Positions 8,935 to 17,555 of a DNA stretch of 64,000 nucleotides are shown one piece after another (position 1 is the first letter of the stretch; every line of letters starts with the position of its first letter). The stretch is taken from the NCBI RefSeq assembly GCF_003594875.1, contig NZ_QZEY01000001.1, positions 930,001-994,000 on the forward strand, given 5' to 3'. The notes under the pieces are model-generated. The model made no database searches. It was not told where the DNA came from and saw only the letters and a list, made by a program, of their open reading frames with translations. The position numbers were made by a program, and so were the translations under genes. The stretch comes from Bailinhaonella thermotolerans. Its GTDB lineage: Bacteria; Actinomycetota; Actinomycetes; Streptosporangiales; Streptosporangiaceae.

Positions 8935-10161
8935 TCAGAGGCGGACGCCGAGGAGGGCGTCGGCGGTCGCGCGGACCAGGTCGCCCGCGCCGGAACCGGC
9001 ACCGGAGTCGGCGGCCAGGGCGGCGTCGGCCCAGGCGTCGATGGCGGCCACGGCCCCGGGGGCGTCCAGGTCGTCGGCGACGCGCTCGCGGACCCGGGCC
9101 AGGACGGCGTCGGCGGGCGGGGCGCCGGGGACGGCCACCGCGCGGCGCCAGCGGTCCAGGCGGGCCTCGGCCGCGGCGAGCTGGTCGGCGGTGTACTCCC
9201 AGTCCGAGCGGTAGTGGTGGGCCAGGAGCACCAGGCGGATGGCCATGGGGTCGGTGCTCTCGCGCAGCCGGGACACGAAGACCAGGTTGCCGCGGGACTT
9301 GGACATCTTCTCGCCGTCCAGGCCGACCATGCCGGCGTGGGCGTAGCGGCGGGCGTACGGCCAGGAGCCGGTGACGACCTGCCCCTCGGAGGCGCCCATC
9401 TCGTGGTGCGGGAAGATCAGGTCCGAGCCGCCGCCGTTGAGGTCGAAGCCCATCTCCAGGTACCGCAGCGAGATCGCCGCGCACTCGATGTGCCAGCCCG
9501 GGCGGCCCTTGCCGAACGGCGAGTCCCAGCCGGGCTCGCCCTCGCGCTGGGACATCCACAGCAGGCAGTCGAGCCGGTCCTTCTTGCCGGGCCTGTCGGG
9601 GTCGCCGCCGCGCTCGGCGAACAGCCGCAGCATGGTCTCGCGGTCCAGCCCGGACACCTCGCCGAAGCGCGGGTCGGAGCCGACGGGGAAGTAGACGTCG
9701 CCGTCCACCTCGTAGGCGGCGCCCTTCTCCCGCAGCTTCTCGATCAGCTCCACGACCAGCGGGATCGCCTCGACGGCGCCGACGTACTCCTTGGGCGGGA
9801 GCACGTTCAGCGCGGTCATGTCGGCGCGGAACAGCTCGATCTCGCGGTCGGCGAGGGCCCGCCAGTCCTCGCCGGTGGCGTTGGCGCGCTCCAGCAGCGG
9901 GTCGTCCACGTCGGTGGCGTTCTGGACGTAGTCCACCGCGTGCCCGGCGTCGCGCCAGGCGCGGTTGACCAGATCGAAGGCGACGTAGGTGTTGGCGTGA
10001 CCCAGGTGGGTCGCGTCGTAAGGCGTGATCCCGCAGACGTACATCCTCGCCGTGGGGCCCGGGTCGGTGGGCCGCACCTCCCGCGCCGAGGTGTCGTACA
10101 GGCGGAGGGGCAGGCCCGGGCCGGGCAGGCCGGGCGGCTCAGAAACGGACCACGATCTCAT
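8935..10161 (-). CDS. mshC: Cysteine--1-D-myo-inosityl 2-amino-2-deoxy-alpha-D-glucopyranoside ligase
   Basis: Catalyses ATP-dependent joining of cysteine to GlcN-Ins in mycothiol biosynthesis; 408 aa, shorter than cysteinyl-tRNA synthetase from which the family derives. The HIGH-type motif is HLGHANT, the KMSKS motif is intact ([11 protein letters not shown]), and zinc-binding residues fit [10 protein letters not shown] and GWHIECAAI plus HHEMG. The context (NRDE, SCO1664, DUF3090, phosphatase) is the standard actinobacterial mshC neighbourhood, which separates it from cysS. The ATG at 10161 has a -10-like TATAGG 9 nt upstream, so it may be transcribed from its own promoter. Confidence 0.95.
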   Translation of the reverse strand: MRSWSVSEPPGLPGPGLPLRLYDTSAREVRPTDPGPTARMYVCGITPYDATHLGHANTYVAFDLVNRAWRDAGHAVDYVQNATDVDDPLLERANATGEDWRALADREIELFRADMTALNVLPPKEYVGAVEAIPLVVELIEKLREKGAAYEVDGDVYFPVGSDPRFGEVSGLDRETMLRLFAERGGDPDRPGKKDRLDCLLWMSQREGEPGWDSPFGKGRPGWHIECAAISLRYLEMGFDLNGGGSDLIFPHHEMGASEGQVVTGSWPYARRYAHAGMVGLDGEKMSKSRGNLVFVSRLRESTDPMAIRLVLLAHHYRSDWEYTADQLAAAEARLDRWRRAVAVPGAPPADAVLARVRERVADDLDAPGAVAAIDAWADAALAADSGAGSGAGDLVRATADALLGVRL

Positions 10162-10170
10162 GATTGCCAG

Positions 10171-10176
10171 CCTATA
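10171..10176 (-). promoter_or_regulatory. -10-like TATAGG just before mshC
   Basis: Read on the minus strand this is TATAGG, 9 nt before the mshC ATG, leaving a leader of only a few nucleotides. No Shine-Dalgarno is seen, so a leaderless or near-leaderless mRNA is likely. Confidence 0.45.
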
Positions 10177-10182
10177 CGCCTG

Positions 10183-10887
10183 CTATGTGGGGAAAGGTTC
10201 GGGATCGATCTCCACCGGACGCCACGCGGACAGGTCCGAGAACTCGTAGGCGAGGCCGTCCCCGCCGAGTTCGAGGAGGCTCACCGAGGAGCTCCCCCAC
10301 GCCCGCCCGTCGGGCAGCTCGGCCCGCACGATCAGCGCCCGGGGGTCCTCCGGCGCGGGCCGGTCCCCGCCCGTCGCGATCTCCCGCCACGCCTTCCGCT
10401 CCGGCTCCGCCGCGAACCGGGGCAGGAAGTGCGCGACGCGCGGGTTGTCCGTGCCCCGCTCCCACCCGCTGTTCACGATCATGTGCACCCCGGGGGGCGG
10501 CGCCGACCGCGTCAGCCGTACGCCGTCCCAGTGCCACATGCGCAACCCGGAGGGCTCGGCGAGCACCAGGTGGAACGGGTCGTAGACGGACAGGTCCCCG
10601 TCGAGGACGCCGGTCGCGGCGACCCGGAGCGGCAGCTCGCCCCGGGAGCGGCGGACGGACCCGGGGGCCAGCGGGCCGACGCCGTTGAGCAGCGCGGCGG
10701 CGCGCGGCAGGCGCGGGTCCACCGCCAGCCAGGTCCCGCCCGCGAGCAGGTCGCGCCCGCCGAGCAGCCCGGGCCACTGCGGCCAGTGGGCGCCCGGGCC
10801 CTCCCAGGGACGGTCGGCGACCTCGTCGCGCACGCCGAGCAGCAGGGTGGGCGCCCCGGGCGCCCAGGAGACGACGACAGTGCACAT
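10183..10887 (-). CDS. NRDE-family protein (TANGO2-like)
   Basis: A 234-aa protein starting MCTVVVSW, the characteristic N-terminus of the NRDE/TANGO2 family in which Cys2 could act as an N-terminal nucleophile after Met removal. Further family blocks are LLLGVRDE, GGTWLAVD, ALLNG and HMIVNSGW. The ATG at 10887 was chosen over the TTG one codon upstream because of this conserved Cys2. The biochemical activity of bacterial members is not established; Ntn-hydrolase-like amide cleavage has been proposed from structure. It lies 21 bp upstream of mshC, in the same direction. Confidence 0.82.
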   Translation of the reverse strand: MCTVVVSWAPGAPTLLLGVRDEVADRPWEGPGAHWPQWPGLLGGRDLLAGGTWLAVDPRLPRAAALLNGVGPLAPGSVRRSRGELPLRVAATGVLDGDLSVYDPFHLVLAEPSGLRMWHWDGVRLTRSAPPPGVHMIVNSGWERGTDNPRVAHFLPRFAAEPERKAWREIATGGDRPAPEDPRALIVRAELPDGRAWGSSSVSLLELGGDGLAYEFSDLSAWRPVEIDPEPFPT

Positions 10888-10945
10888 CAATGATCACCGT
10901 GGAGGGGTAACGAGGGGCGGGGGGCGCGCGGGGAGGGGACGGGCA

Positions 10946-11710
10946 TCAGATCGGCGGCCAGGGGATCGCCGGCCAGCCCTCCGACGGATAGGGGTGGACG
11001 CCGGTCGCCAGCAGCCGGCGCACGCGCTGCCAGGTGGCCTCCACCTCGGAGAGCGCGAGCAGCTCGCGCAGGCGGCGGCCCAGCGGCCCGGACTCGATGT
11101 CGCGTTCGAGCCGGGTCAGCACGCGGACGGCCTCGCGCAGCAGCGGCTTGCCCCGCCACTGCCACAGCACCGTGCGCAGCTTGTCCTCCGGCGAGAAGCA
11201 CACGCCGTGGTCCACGCCGTGGATGTGCCCGTCCAGCATCGGCAGCAGGTGCCCGCCCTTGCGGTCGGCGTTGTTGACCACCGCGTCGAACACCGCCATG
11301 CGCCGCAGGCCGGGGTGGCGGCTGCGCATCAGCACGCTCAGGTCCACCGTGCGGTCGGGCTCGGCCCAGAGCTGGCACATGCCGGGGCCGAAGGGGCCCT
11401 CGCGGTAGACCGTGGGCGGCACGATGCGCCAGCCGGTCGCGTTGGAGACCTCGAACGCGGCCACCTCGCGCGCGGCGAGCGTGCCGTCGGGGAAGTCCCA
11501 CAGCGGGCGCTCCCCGCGCACGGGCTTGTAGACGCAGGCCGCGGTGACCTCGCCGAGCGTCGCCGTGCAGTACAGCGTCATGTTCGTGGCCTCGATCAGC
11601 CGCCCGGCCACCTCGATGTGGCCGTGGCGCAGCAGCTTGAGCGCCGTCGCGTCGTCGAGGGTCGGCTCACCCTCCCCGCTGATCGCGGGGCGGTGCTCGC
11701 TGGAGGTCAT
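10946..11710 (-). CDS. SCO1664-family protein (PI3/4-kinase-like fold)
   Basis: Conserved actinobacterial protein of 254 aa. The blocks VYKPVRGERPLWDF (lysine for nucleotide binding), FDAVVNNADRKGGHLL (catalytic-loop-like D..N) and HGVDHGVCF (D-G like metal site) give it the look of a phosphatidylinositol 3/4-kinase or HipA-related kinase fold. Actual substrate is unknown. The ATG at 11710 overlaps the DUF3090 stop by ATGA, so the two are translationally coupled. It belongs to the mshC neighbourhood, where it is nearly always found. Confidence 0.85.
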   Translation of the reverse strand: MTSSEHRPAISGEGEPTLDDATALKLLRHGHIEVAGRLIEATNMTLYCTATLGEVTAACVYKPVRGERPLWDFPDGTLAAREVAAFEVSNATGWRIVPPTVYREGPFGPGMCQLWAEPDRTVDLSVLMRSRHPGLRRMAVFDAVVNNADRKGGHLLPMLDGHIHGVDHGVCFSPEDKLRTVLWQWRGKPLLREAVRVLTRLERDIESGPLGRRLRELLALSEVEATWQRVRRLLATGVHPYPSEGWPAIPWPPI

Positions 11711-12276
11711 ATCTCGGTGGTCGGCCCGCGTCGGCCGTTCTGCCGGGGACAGACGTGACCGGTGGAGTCGAGCGGCAGCCCGCACAGCGGGCACGGGGGC
11801 CGACCGGCGGCGACGAGCTGGAGCGCGCGCTGGGTGAAGGCGCGGGCGGCGGCGGGGCTGATGCGCACCCGCAGCACCATGGCCTCCTCGTCCTCGGCCA
11901 GGGACAGGCCCTCGGGCTCCTCCTCGTCCTCGGTGACCTCCTTGGCCTCGATGATCACCTGTTCGTTCTCGGGATCCCAGGCCAGGGCCATCGTGCCGAC
12001 CCGGAAGTCCTCCATGATCGGCTGTTCGAGCGGGGCGTCGTCGGCGAGGTCGGCCGGAGCGACCGCGGGCACGGCGGCGCGGCCGCCGCTGCGGCGCAGC
12101 ACCTCGTCCAGCAGCTCGTCGAGCCGGTCGGCGAGCACGGCCACCTGGAACTTCTCCAGCCCCACCGTGGTCAGCCGCCCCTGGGCCCGGGCCTGGAGGA
12201 AGAAGGTGCGCGCGCCCGGCTGCCCGACGGCGCCGGCCACGAACCTCTCCGGCGGATCGTAGTCATAGACCGGCAT
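11707..12276 (-). CDS. DUF3090 family protein with C-terminal zinc-ribbon motif
   Basis: 189-aa conserved actinobacterial protein of unknown role. It begins MPVYDYDPPERFVAGAVGQPG, has an acidic middle (KEVTEDEEEPEGLSL) and ends with CPLCGLPLDSTGHVCPR, a CxxC...HxC arrangement that could hold zinc. It is first in a coupled pair with the SCO1664 family gene. A -10-like TATAGG 8 nt upstream and no strong ribosome-binding site suggest a leaderless transcript. The fixed association with SCO1664 and mshC implies a shared function, possibly thiol- or nucleotide-related. Confidence 0.85.
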   Translation of the reverse strand: MPVYDYDPPERFVAGAVGQPGARTFFLQARAQGRLTTVGLEKFQVAVLADRLDELLDEVLRRSGGRAAVPAVAPADLADDAPLEQPIMEDFRVGTMALAWDPENEQVIIEAKEVTEDEEEPEGLSLAEDEEAMVLRVRISPAAARAFTQRALQLVAAGRPPCPLCGLPLDSTGHVCPRQNGRRGPTTEI

Positions 12277-12284
12277 GCTCCGAC

Positions 12285-12290
12285 CCTATA
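12285..12290 (-). promoter_or_regulatory. -10-like TATAGG before the DUF3090 gene
   Basis: TATAGG on the minus strand, 8 nt from the ATG at 12276. The surrounding 12277-12480 spacer is otherwise GC-rich, with one GCCGTACGGC palindrome at 12402. Confidence 0.45.
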
Positions 12291-12480
12291 TCCCCCGCCG
12301 TCTCCCCATGCCGCCCTCCCCGCCCAACGCGCCGCCCGCGTCGCACGCCCGCCCCCTGCCCCGCGCCGCGCGCCCCCTGCCCCGCGCCCGCCGCCCCGCG
12401 TGCCGTACGGCGGCCGCCCGCGCCCGGCGGCGCCTTGCGGCACGGGCCCCGCGGGGCGGGACGGCTTGCGGCCTCGCCGG

Positions 12481-13221
12481 TCAGGCGGAGGGGGCGGGAT
12501 CGGGCGCGGGGGCCGGATCCGGTGCGGGATCGGGCGGGGGCGCGGCGGCGGCGCCCGCGCCGCCGCCGACGGTGGCGTCGCCGCCCTCGGCGCCCTCGCC
12601 CTTCTGCACGGTGGCGACCAGGTCCTCGACGCCGCCGCCGGTGTCGTTGAGGCGCAGCACGAAGGGGCGCAGCTCGGTGTAGCGGATCACGGTGAGGGAG
12701 GCGGGGTCCGCGACGACGCGCTGGAACTGGTCCAGGTGCAGCCCCAGCGCGTCGGCGGTGATCGCCTTGATGACGTCGCCGTGGCTGCACACCAGGTAGA
12801 CGGCGTCCGGGCCGAGGCGGGCGTTCCAGTCGCGGATCGCGGCGACCGCCCGGTGCTGGGTCTCGGCCAGGGACTCCCCGCCCGGGAAGCGGGCGGCGCT
12901 CGGGTGCGCCTGCACGACTCGCCACAGCGGCTCCTCGGCCAGCTCCTTCAGCGGGCGCCCGGTCCAGTCGCCGTACCGGCACTCGCCGAACCGCTCGTCG
13001 ATCGCCACCTCGGCGCCGCCCGCGACGGCCCGCGCGGTCTCCACGCAGCGCTCCAGCGGGCTCGACACGACCGCGTCCAGGCGCAGCGGGGCCAGGCGGG
13101 CGCCCAGGGCGCGGGCCTGCTCGCGGCCGCGCTCGTCCAGGTGCACGCCGGGGGTCCAGCCGGCCAGGGTGGCGCCGGTGAGCGCCGTCAGGCCGTGCCG
13201 TACGAGAAGAACGGTCGTCAC
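12481..13221 (-). CDS. Histidine phosphatase (MSMEG_4193 family)
   Basis: Phosphoglycerate-mutase-like phosphatase, 246 aa. The catalytic RHG is in VLLVRHGLTALT near residue 8, a second block is SSPLERCVETA, and the C-terminal histidine is in VCSHGDVIKAI. The tail (from about residue 205) is Gly/Ala then Pro/Asp/Ala rich with a repeated PAPDP motif, probably disordered. Start GTG at 13221 gives the family N-terminus directly before LVRHG. It sits upstream of the DUF3090-SCO1664-mshC group, a typical arrangement; substrate unknown. It is divergent from corA with only 36 bp between. Confidence 0.87.
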   Translation of the reverse strand: MTTVLLVRHGLTALTGATLAGWTPGVHLDERGREQARALGARLAPLRLDAVVSSPLERCVETARAVAGGAEVAIDERFGECRYGDWTGRPLKELAEEPLWRVVQAHPSAARFPGGESLAETQHRAVAAIRDWNARLGPDAVYLVCSHGDVIKAITADALGLHLDQFQRVVADPASLTVIRYTELRPFVLRLNDTGGGVEDLVATVQKGEGAEGGDATVGGGAGAAAAPPPDPAPDPAPAPDPAPSA

Positions 13222-13245
13222 GGGTGATCCTCGCCGCGTTCGGGT

Positions 13246-13251
13246 GACAAT
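13246..13251 (+). promoter_or_regulatory. -10-like GACAAT before corA
   Basis: GACAAT lies 6 nt before the corA GTG with no Shine-Dalgarno between, so the mRNA probably starts at or next to the start codon. Confidence 0.45.
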
Positions 13252-13257
13252 GCTCGT

Positions 13258-14235
13258 GTGATCGTAGACTGCGCCATCTACCACGGGGGTACCCGCCAGA
13301 CGGTCGAGGGCGACCTGAGCGACGCGCTCGACCGCGCGAGGGAGCACCCCGACGGCTTCCTGTGGATCGGCCTGCTGGAGCCGACCCAGGACGAACTGGC
13401 GCTCATCGCCGACGAGTTCAAGCTGCACCCCCTGGCCGTGGAGGACGCGGTGCACGCGCACCAGCGGCCCAAGCTCGAACGCTACGAGCACACGCTGTTC
13501 GTGGTGCTGAAGACGCTGCGGTACATCGAGAAGACCTCCGACATCGAGGTCGGCGAGATCATGGTGTTCCTCGGCGACCGGTTCGTGGTGACGGTGCGGC
13601 ACGGCGTGGGGAACCCCCTCAACGGGGTGCGGCGGCGCATGGACAAGGCGGACTCCGAGCTGGTCAGGTTCGGCCCGAGCGGGGTGATGTACGCCGTCTT
13701 CGACGAGGTGGTGGACACCTACGACACGATCTCGCTGGAGGTCGAGGCGGACATCATCGACCTGGAGAACCGCGTGTTCTCCAGCGAGCGCACCAGCGAC
13801 GCGGCGGCGATCTACGCGCTGAAGCGGGAGGTGCTGGAGTTCCGCCGCGCGGTGCAGCCGCTGATCCCGGTGATGCGGGAGATCGTGAGCGGGGCGGTGC
13901 CCGAGCTGGCCGAGGAGACGCTGCCGTACTTCCGGGACGTGGCCGACCACGTGATCCGGGTGACCGGCACGCTCGACTCCGACAACGAACTGCTCACCTC
14001 CGTGCTGAACGCGAACCTGGCGCAGGTGAGCGTGCGCATGAACGAGGACATGCGCAAGATCTCGGCGGCGGCCGCGATCGTCGCCGTGCCCACCATGATC
14101 GCCGGGATCTACGGGATGAACTTCGACCACATGCCCGAGCTGAGGTGGACCTTCGGGTATCCGCTGGCCCTCGTCGTCATGGGGACCATCTGCTACGTCC
14201 TCTACCGGCTGTTCCGCCGCAGCGGCTGGCTCTGA
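13258..14235 (+). CDS. corA: Magnesium/cobalt transporter CorA
   Basis: Pentameric divalent-cation channel of the inner membrane, 325 aa. A long acidic cytoplasmic domain precedes two C-terminal transmembrane helices; the selectivity motif GMN is in IYGMNFDHMP, followed by the usual acidic/proline loop and a basic C-terminus (YRLFRRSGWL). Helical stalk sequence around LNANLAQVSVRMNEDMRKIS is typical. Start is GTG at 13258. Regulation by cytoplasmic Mg2+ is known for the family, not visible here. Confidence 0.93.
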   Translation: MIVDCAIYHGGTRQTVEGDLSDALDRAREHPDGFLWIGLLEPTQDELALIADEFKLHPLAVEDAVHAHQRPKLERYEHTLFVVLKTLRYIEKTSDIEVGEIMVFLGDRFVVTVRHGVGNPLNGVRRRMDKADSELVRFGPSGVMYAVFDEVVDTYDTISLEVEADIIDLENRVFSSERTSDAAAIYALKREVLEFRRAVQPLIPVMREIVSGAVPELAEETLPYFRDVADHVIRVTGTLDSDNELLTSVLNANLAQVSVRMNEDMRKISAAAAIVAVPTMIAGIYGMNFDHMPELRWTFGYPLALVVMGTICYVLYRLFRRSGWL

Positions 14236-14236
14236 C

Positions 14237-14292
14237 CGGTCTCGTCCGGACGGTCTCATCCGGCCGGTCTCGTCCGGCCGGTCTCGTCTCAC
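14237..14292. repeat. Four tandem copies of a 14-bp unit after corA
   Basis: Units of the form CGGTCTCGTCCGGM begin at 14237, 14251, 14265 and 14279; the last copy is degenerate. The array starts 2 bp after the corA stop codon. Same period and copy number as two other arrays in this window (24737 and 59797) but with unrelated unit sequence. Confidence 0.85.
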
Positions 14293-14386
14293 CGGCCTCA
14301 GCGGGATGACGGGAATGCCGCGAAAATGATCACTTGTCCCGGCGGCAGGCCGTAAGCTCCGCCTAGGACGGGACTCTGGAGGTCAG

Positions 14387-15202
14387 GTGGCGGAGCAGGA
14401 GCGCGCGCCGGAGTGGGTGATCGACCCCGACACCCCGAGTGTCGCGCGGATGTACGACTATTACCTCGGCGGCAAGGACAACTTCGCCTCCGACCGCGCG
14501 GGGGCGGCCAAGATCCTGGAGATCGCGCCCAACGTGCCCGAGCTGGCCCGGGCCAACCGCGCTTTCCTCGGCCGCGCCGTGCGGTACCTCGCCGCGGCGG
14601 GGATCCGCCAGTTCCTCGACATCGGCGCCGGCCTCCCCACCCAGGAGAACGTCCACCAGGTCGCCCGGCGCGCCGCCCCGGACTCGCGCGTGGTGTACGT
14701 CGACAACGACCCCATCGTGCTGGTCCACGCGCGGGCGCTGCTCCAGGACGACGACCGGACCGGCGTGGTCCAGGGCGACATGCACGAGCCGGAGAAGATC
14801 CTCGCCGACCCCGGCGTCCGCGCCCTGCTGGACTTCTCCGAACCGGTCGCCGTGCTGTTGCTGGCCGTGCTGCACTTCGTCCCCGACGACGCGCAGGCGC
14901 GCCGGATCGTCGAGGGCTTCCGCGCGCCCCTGGTCCCCGGCAGCCACCTGGTGATCTCCCACGCCACCTCGGGCACGATGTCGGAGGACGACGTGCGCGA
15001 GGGCGCCGAGGTCTACCGGCCCGTCACCGCCGGCAGCCTGGACCTGCGCACCCCCGACCGGATCGAGGCCCTGTTCGGCGGCCTGGAGCTGCTCCCGCCC
15101 GGGGTCGTCCCGCTCGCCGACTGGCGTCCCGACCCCGGCGACGCCCCCCAGCCCGTCCACCCCGGCGCCGGCGCGGTCTGCGGCGTGGCCCGCGTCCCCT
15201 GA
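14387..15202 (+). CDS. SAM-dependent methyltransferase (DUF574 family)
   Basis: 271-aa protein of the actinobacterial S-adenosyl-methyltransferase family formerly DUF574. Diagnostic blocks are PSVARMYDYYLGGKDNF, RANRAFLGRAVRYL, QFLDIGAGLPTQENVHQ (SAM-binding glycine loop), VVYVDNDPIVLVHARALL and the C-terminal DWRPDP. Start GTG at 14387 with CTGGAGGTCAG upstream as ribosome-binding site. These genes occur in many paralogous copies in actinomycetes, often next to regulators; the methyl acceptor is unknown. No partner gene is obvious here. Confidence 0.88.
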   Translation: MAEQERAPEWVIDPDTPSVARMYDYYLGGKDNFASDRAGAAKILEIAPNVPELARANRAFLGRAVRYLAAAGIRQFLDIGAGLPTQENVHQVARRAAPDSRVVYVDNDPIVLVHARALLQDDDRTGVVQGDMHEPEKILADPGVRALLDFSEPVAVLLLAVLHFVPDDAQARRIVEGFRAPLVPGSHLVISHATSGTMSEDDVREGAEVYRPVTAGSLDLRTPDRIEALFGGLELLPPGVVPLADWRPDPGDAPQPVHPGAGAVCGVARVP

Positions 15203-15236
15203 CCGGTCACCGGAGTGGCACGGCGGCCCGCCCCGG

Positions 15237-15587
15237 CTACGCGGAGTCGAGGGCGACCGCCTGGGCGATGTAGGAGCGGAGAGCGTCGCGGTTCACGTCC
15301 GCCCCGGGCTTGATCTTGACGTGGCGGGTGCGCCTGCCCGAGCCCTCCAGCAGGCCGTGCTCGTCGGTGAACTCCGCGCCCCGTTCGAAGGCGAACGTGA
15401 CGTGGGTCTTGCTGGGGCTGATGATGGCGAGGATCTTCGCGCCGCGCCACGCCGGCGAGCCGGAGCTGATCACCTCCGCCGCCTCCGGGGCGCTCTCCCG
15501 CATCACCTCGCGCAGCTCGGCGACGATCTCTCGCTGCCAGGGCTGGAGCCTGCTCTCGACGTACTCGTCCACGGCCGGGTTCCCCAC
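15237..15587 (-). CDS. DUF1801 domain protein
   Basis: Small 116-aa cytoplasmic protein with the DUF1801 (YdhG-like) pattern: LREVMRESAPEAAEVISSGSPAWRGAKILAIISPSKTH split across the fold and VTFAFERGAEF, then RHVKIKPGADVN. I prefer GTG 15587 (VGNPAVDEYV) because GAGGAG sits 6-8 nt upstream, whereas the in-frame GTG at 15593 would overlap that site. The function is unknown, though iron-chaperone-like folds have been noted in the family. It is downstream of uppP on the same strand, 136 bp away. Confidence 0.75.
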   Translation of the reverse strand: MGNPAVDEYVESRLQPWQREIVAELREVMRESAPEAAEVISSGSPAWRGAKILAIISPSKTHVTFAFERGAEFTDEHGLLEGSGRRTRHVKIKPGADVNRDALRSYIAQAVALDSA

Positions 15588-15723
15588 GGCCACCTCCTCG
15601 GCGGAATGCCCCGAAATGATCGCGTCTTCGTGATCTTCCCCGCCGGACGGCCGCCACCGCCACCGGTTCCGGGCGATCCACGGCGATTCGCGGCGATCTC
15701 CCCGATCCCGAGCGCGGCGGGGC

Positions 15724-16545
15724 TCAGGAGGGGGCGATCACGCCGAGGGACAGGAGAGTGAGCAGGAAGACGCCCAGGGCCACGCGGTAGACCACGAACA
15801 CCAGGGTGGAGTGGCGCACCAGGAACCGCAGCAGCCAGGCGATCGAGGCGTAGCCGACGGCGAACGACACCACCGTGGCGATCACCGTGGGCGCGACCGG
15901 CGGGCCGCCCCCCGCGCCCACGTGGCGCAGCTCGTACAGGCCCGACAGCACGACCGCCGGCACCGACAGCAGGAAGGAGTACCGGGCGGCGGCCTCCCTG
16001 GTCAGGCCCAGGAACAGGCCGCCGGTGATCGTCGCGCCGGACCTGGACACGCCGGGAATCAGCGCCAGCGCCTGGAACAGGCCCACCACCAGCCCGTCCC
16101 GCAGCGTGATCTGGTCCACCCGGCGGCTCTGCGCGCCCACGCGCTCGGCCAGCAGCAGCACCAGGCCCAGCGCGATCAGCATCGAGGCGTTGAGCCACAG
16201 GTTGCGCGCCGCGCCCTCGATCTCGTCGTCGAAGACCAGCCCGGCCACCCCGATCGGGATCGTGCCCAGCGTGATGTACCAGCCCATCCGCGCGTCCAGC
16301 GAGGCCCGCAGCTCCGGCCGCCACAGGCTGCGCGCCCAGGTGAACGCGATGCGCGCCAGGTCGCGCCAGAAGTAGAGCACGACGGCCAGCATCGTGCCGA
16401 GCTGGATGACGGCCGTGAACGCCGCCCCCGGGTCCGGCCAGCCCGCGAGCCTCGGCACGAACAGCAGATGCCCGCTGCTGGAAATCGGCAGGAATTCGGT
16501 GAGTCCCTGGACGATTCCGAGCACGATCGCTTCCAACGCCCCCAC
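15724..16545 (-). CDS. uppP: Undecaprenyl-diphosphatase
   Basis: Integral membrane phosphatase (BacA family, 273 aa) that recycles undecaprenyl pyrophosphate for peptidoglycan synthesis. Conserved blocks are QGLTEFLPISSSGHL near the N-terminus (Glu and Ser of the active site) and PGVSRSGATITGG in the middle (catalytic Arg/Ser). Multiple hydrophobic helices follow. GTG at 16545 gives the canonical N-terminus VGALEAIVLGIVQG. A -10-like TATAGG lies 10 nt upstream. It is divergent from the aldo/keto reductase gene. Confidence 0.94.
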   Translation of the reverse strand: MGALEAIVLGIVQGLTEFLPISSSGHLLFVPRLAGWPDPGAAFTAVIQLGTMLAVVLYFWRDLARIAFTWARSLWRPELRASLDARMGWYITLGTIPIGVAGLVFDDEIEGAARNLWLNASMLIALGLVLLLAERVGAQSRRVDQITLRDGLVVGLFQALALIPGVSRSGATITGGLFLGLTREAAARYSFLLSVPAVVLSGLYELRHVGAGGGPPVAPTVIATVVSFAVGYASIAWLLRFLVRHSTLVFVVYRVALGVFLLTLLSLGVIAPS

Positions 16546-16555
16546 GTCGGCCCAG

Positions 16556-16561
16556 CCTATA
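16556..16561 (-). promoter_or_regulatory. -10-like TATAGG before uppP
   Basis: TATAGG on the minus strand, 10 nt before the uppP GTG. On the plus strand a TATCGT lies 10 nt before the AKR start at 16602, so two short divergent promoters appear to share this 56-bp gap. Confidence 0.42.
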
Positions 16562-16601
16562 CAGCGTGCGGCCGGGCGTGACCGGTATCGTTGGCGCGAC
16601 A

Positions 16602-17555
16602 ATGAGCATGGATCAGCGACTAATCGGGCGGAGCGGCCTGTCCGTCTCCCGCCTCGGCCTGGGCACGATGACCTGGGGCCGCGACACCGACGCCGAGGAG
16701 GCGGCCGGGCAGCTCGCCGCGTTCGCCGAGGCGGGCGGCACGCTGATCGACACGGCCGACGTCTACTGCGCCGGCGACAGCGAGCGCCTGGTCGGACGCC
16801 TGCTGGCCGAGTCGGTCCCCCGGAGCGAGATGGTGCTCGCCACCAAGACCGTCCTCACTCCCACCGGGCCCCGCCCCCGCGACGCCTCCCGCCGCCACCT
16901 GCTGGCCGCCCTGGACGCGTCCCTGGAGCGGCTGCGCACCGACCACGTGGACCTGTGGCAGCTCCACGGCTGGGACGACTTCGTCCCCATCGAGGAGACC
17001 CTCGCCGCCGTGGATGCCGCCGTGTCCTCCGGGCGCGTCCTGTACGCCGGGGTCGCCGACTACACCGGCTGGCAGCTCGCCCACGCCGCCGCCTGGCAGC
17101 GGGCCGTGCCGGGCCGCACGCCCCTGGTCGCCGCCCAGGCGGAGTACTCCCTGCTGGCCCGCGAGCCCGAGCAGGACCTCATCCCCGCCGCCGCCCACGC
17201 CGGGGCCGGGCTGCTCGCCTGGTCCCCGCTCGGCCGCGGCGTCCTCACCGGCAAGTACCGCACCGGCATCCCCGCGGACTCCCGCGCCGCCACGCCCCAC
17301 TTCGCCGAGTTCGTCCGGCCCTACCTCGACGACGAGCGCTGCCGCCGCATCGTCGAGTCGGTGACGACGGCCGCCGACGGCCTGGGCGTGTCCCCGCTCG
17401 CCGTCGCCCTCTCCTGGGTCCGCGACCGGCCCGGGGTCGCCGCCGCCATCGTCGGCGCCCGCACCGCCGCCCAGCTCCGCGGCGTCCTCCAGGCCGAGGA
17501 CCTCACCCTCCCCCGCGAGATCCGCGAGGCGCTCGACGACGTCTCCTCCGACTGA
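16602..17555 (+). CDS. Aldo/keto reductase
   Basis: NADPH-dependent oxidoreductase of 317 aa with a TIM-barrel AKR pattern. It starts RLIGRSGLSVSRLGLGTMTW; the catalytic residues fit Asp/Tyr in LIDTADVYCAGDSE, Lys in VLATKTV and His in WQLHGWDD. SPLGRGVLTGKY and a C-terminal IVGARTAAQL supply the cofactor-binding elements. ATG 16602 was chosen over the in-frame GTG 16566, which would add a poor leader overlapping the uppP promoter. Substrate unknown. Confidence 0.9.
   Translation: MSMDQRLIGRSGLSVSRLGLGTMTWGRDTDAEEAAGQLAAFAEAGGTLIDTADVYCAGDSERLVGRLLAESVPRSEMVLATKTVLTPTGPRPRDASRRHLLAALDASLERLRTDHVDLWQLHGWDDFVPIEETLAAVDAAVSSGRVLYAGVADYTGWQLAHAAAWQRAVPGRTPLVAAQAEYSLLAREPEQDLIPAAAHAGAGLLAWSPLGRGVLTGKYRTGIPADSRAATPHFAEFVRPYLDDERCRRIVESVTTAADGLGVSPLAVALSWVRDRPGVAAAIVGARTAAQLRGVLQAEDLTLPREIREALDDVSSD

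Noticed and set aside
6909-9374. 821-codon plus-strand frame overlapping the acyl-CoA ligase
   Set aside because: Arg/Pro-rich composition, no motif, and conflicts with the well-supported ligase and mshC genes. It is a GC-skew shadow.
8935-10161. Cysteinyl-tRNA synthetase (cysS)
   Set aside because: The length, the reduced C-terminal domain and the DUF3090/SCO1664 neighbours fit mshC instead.
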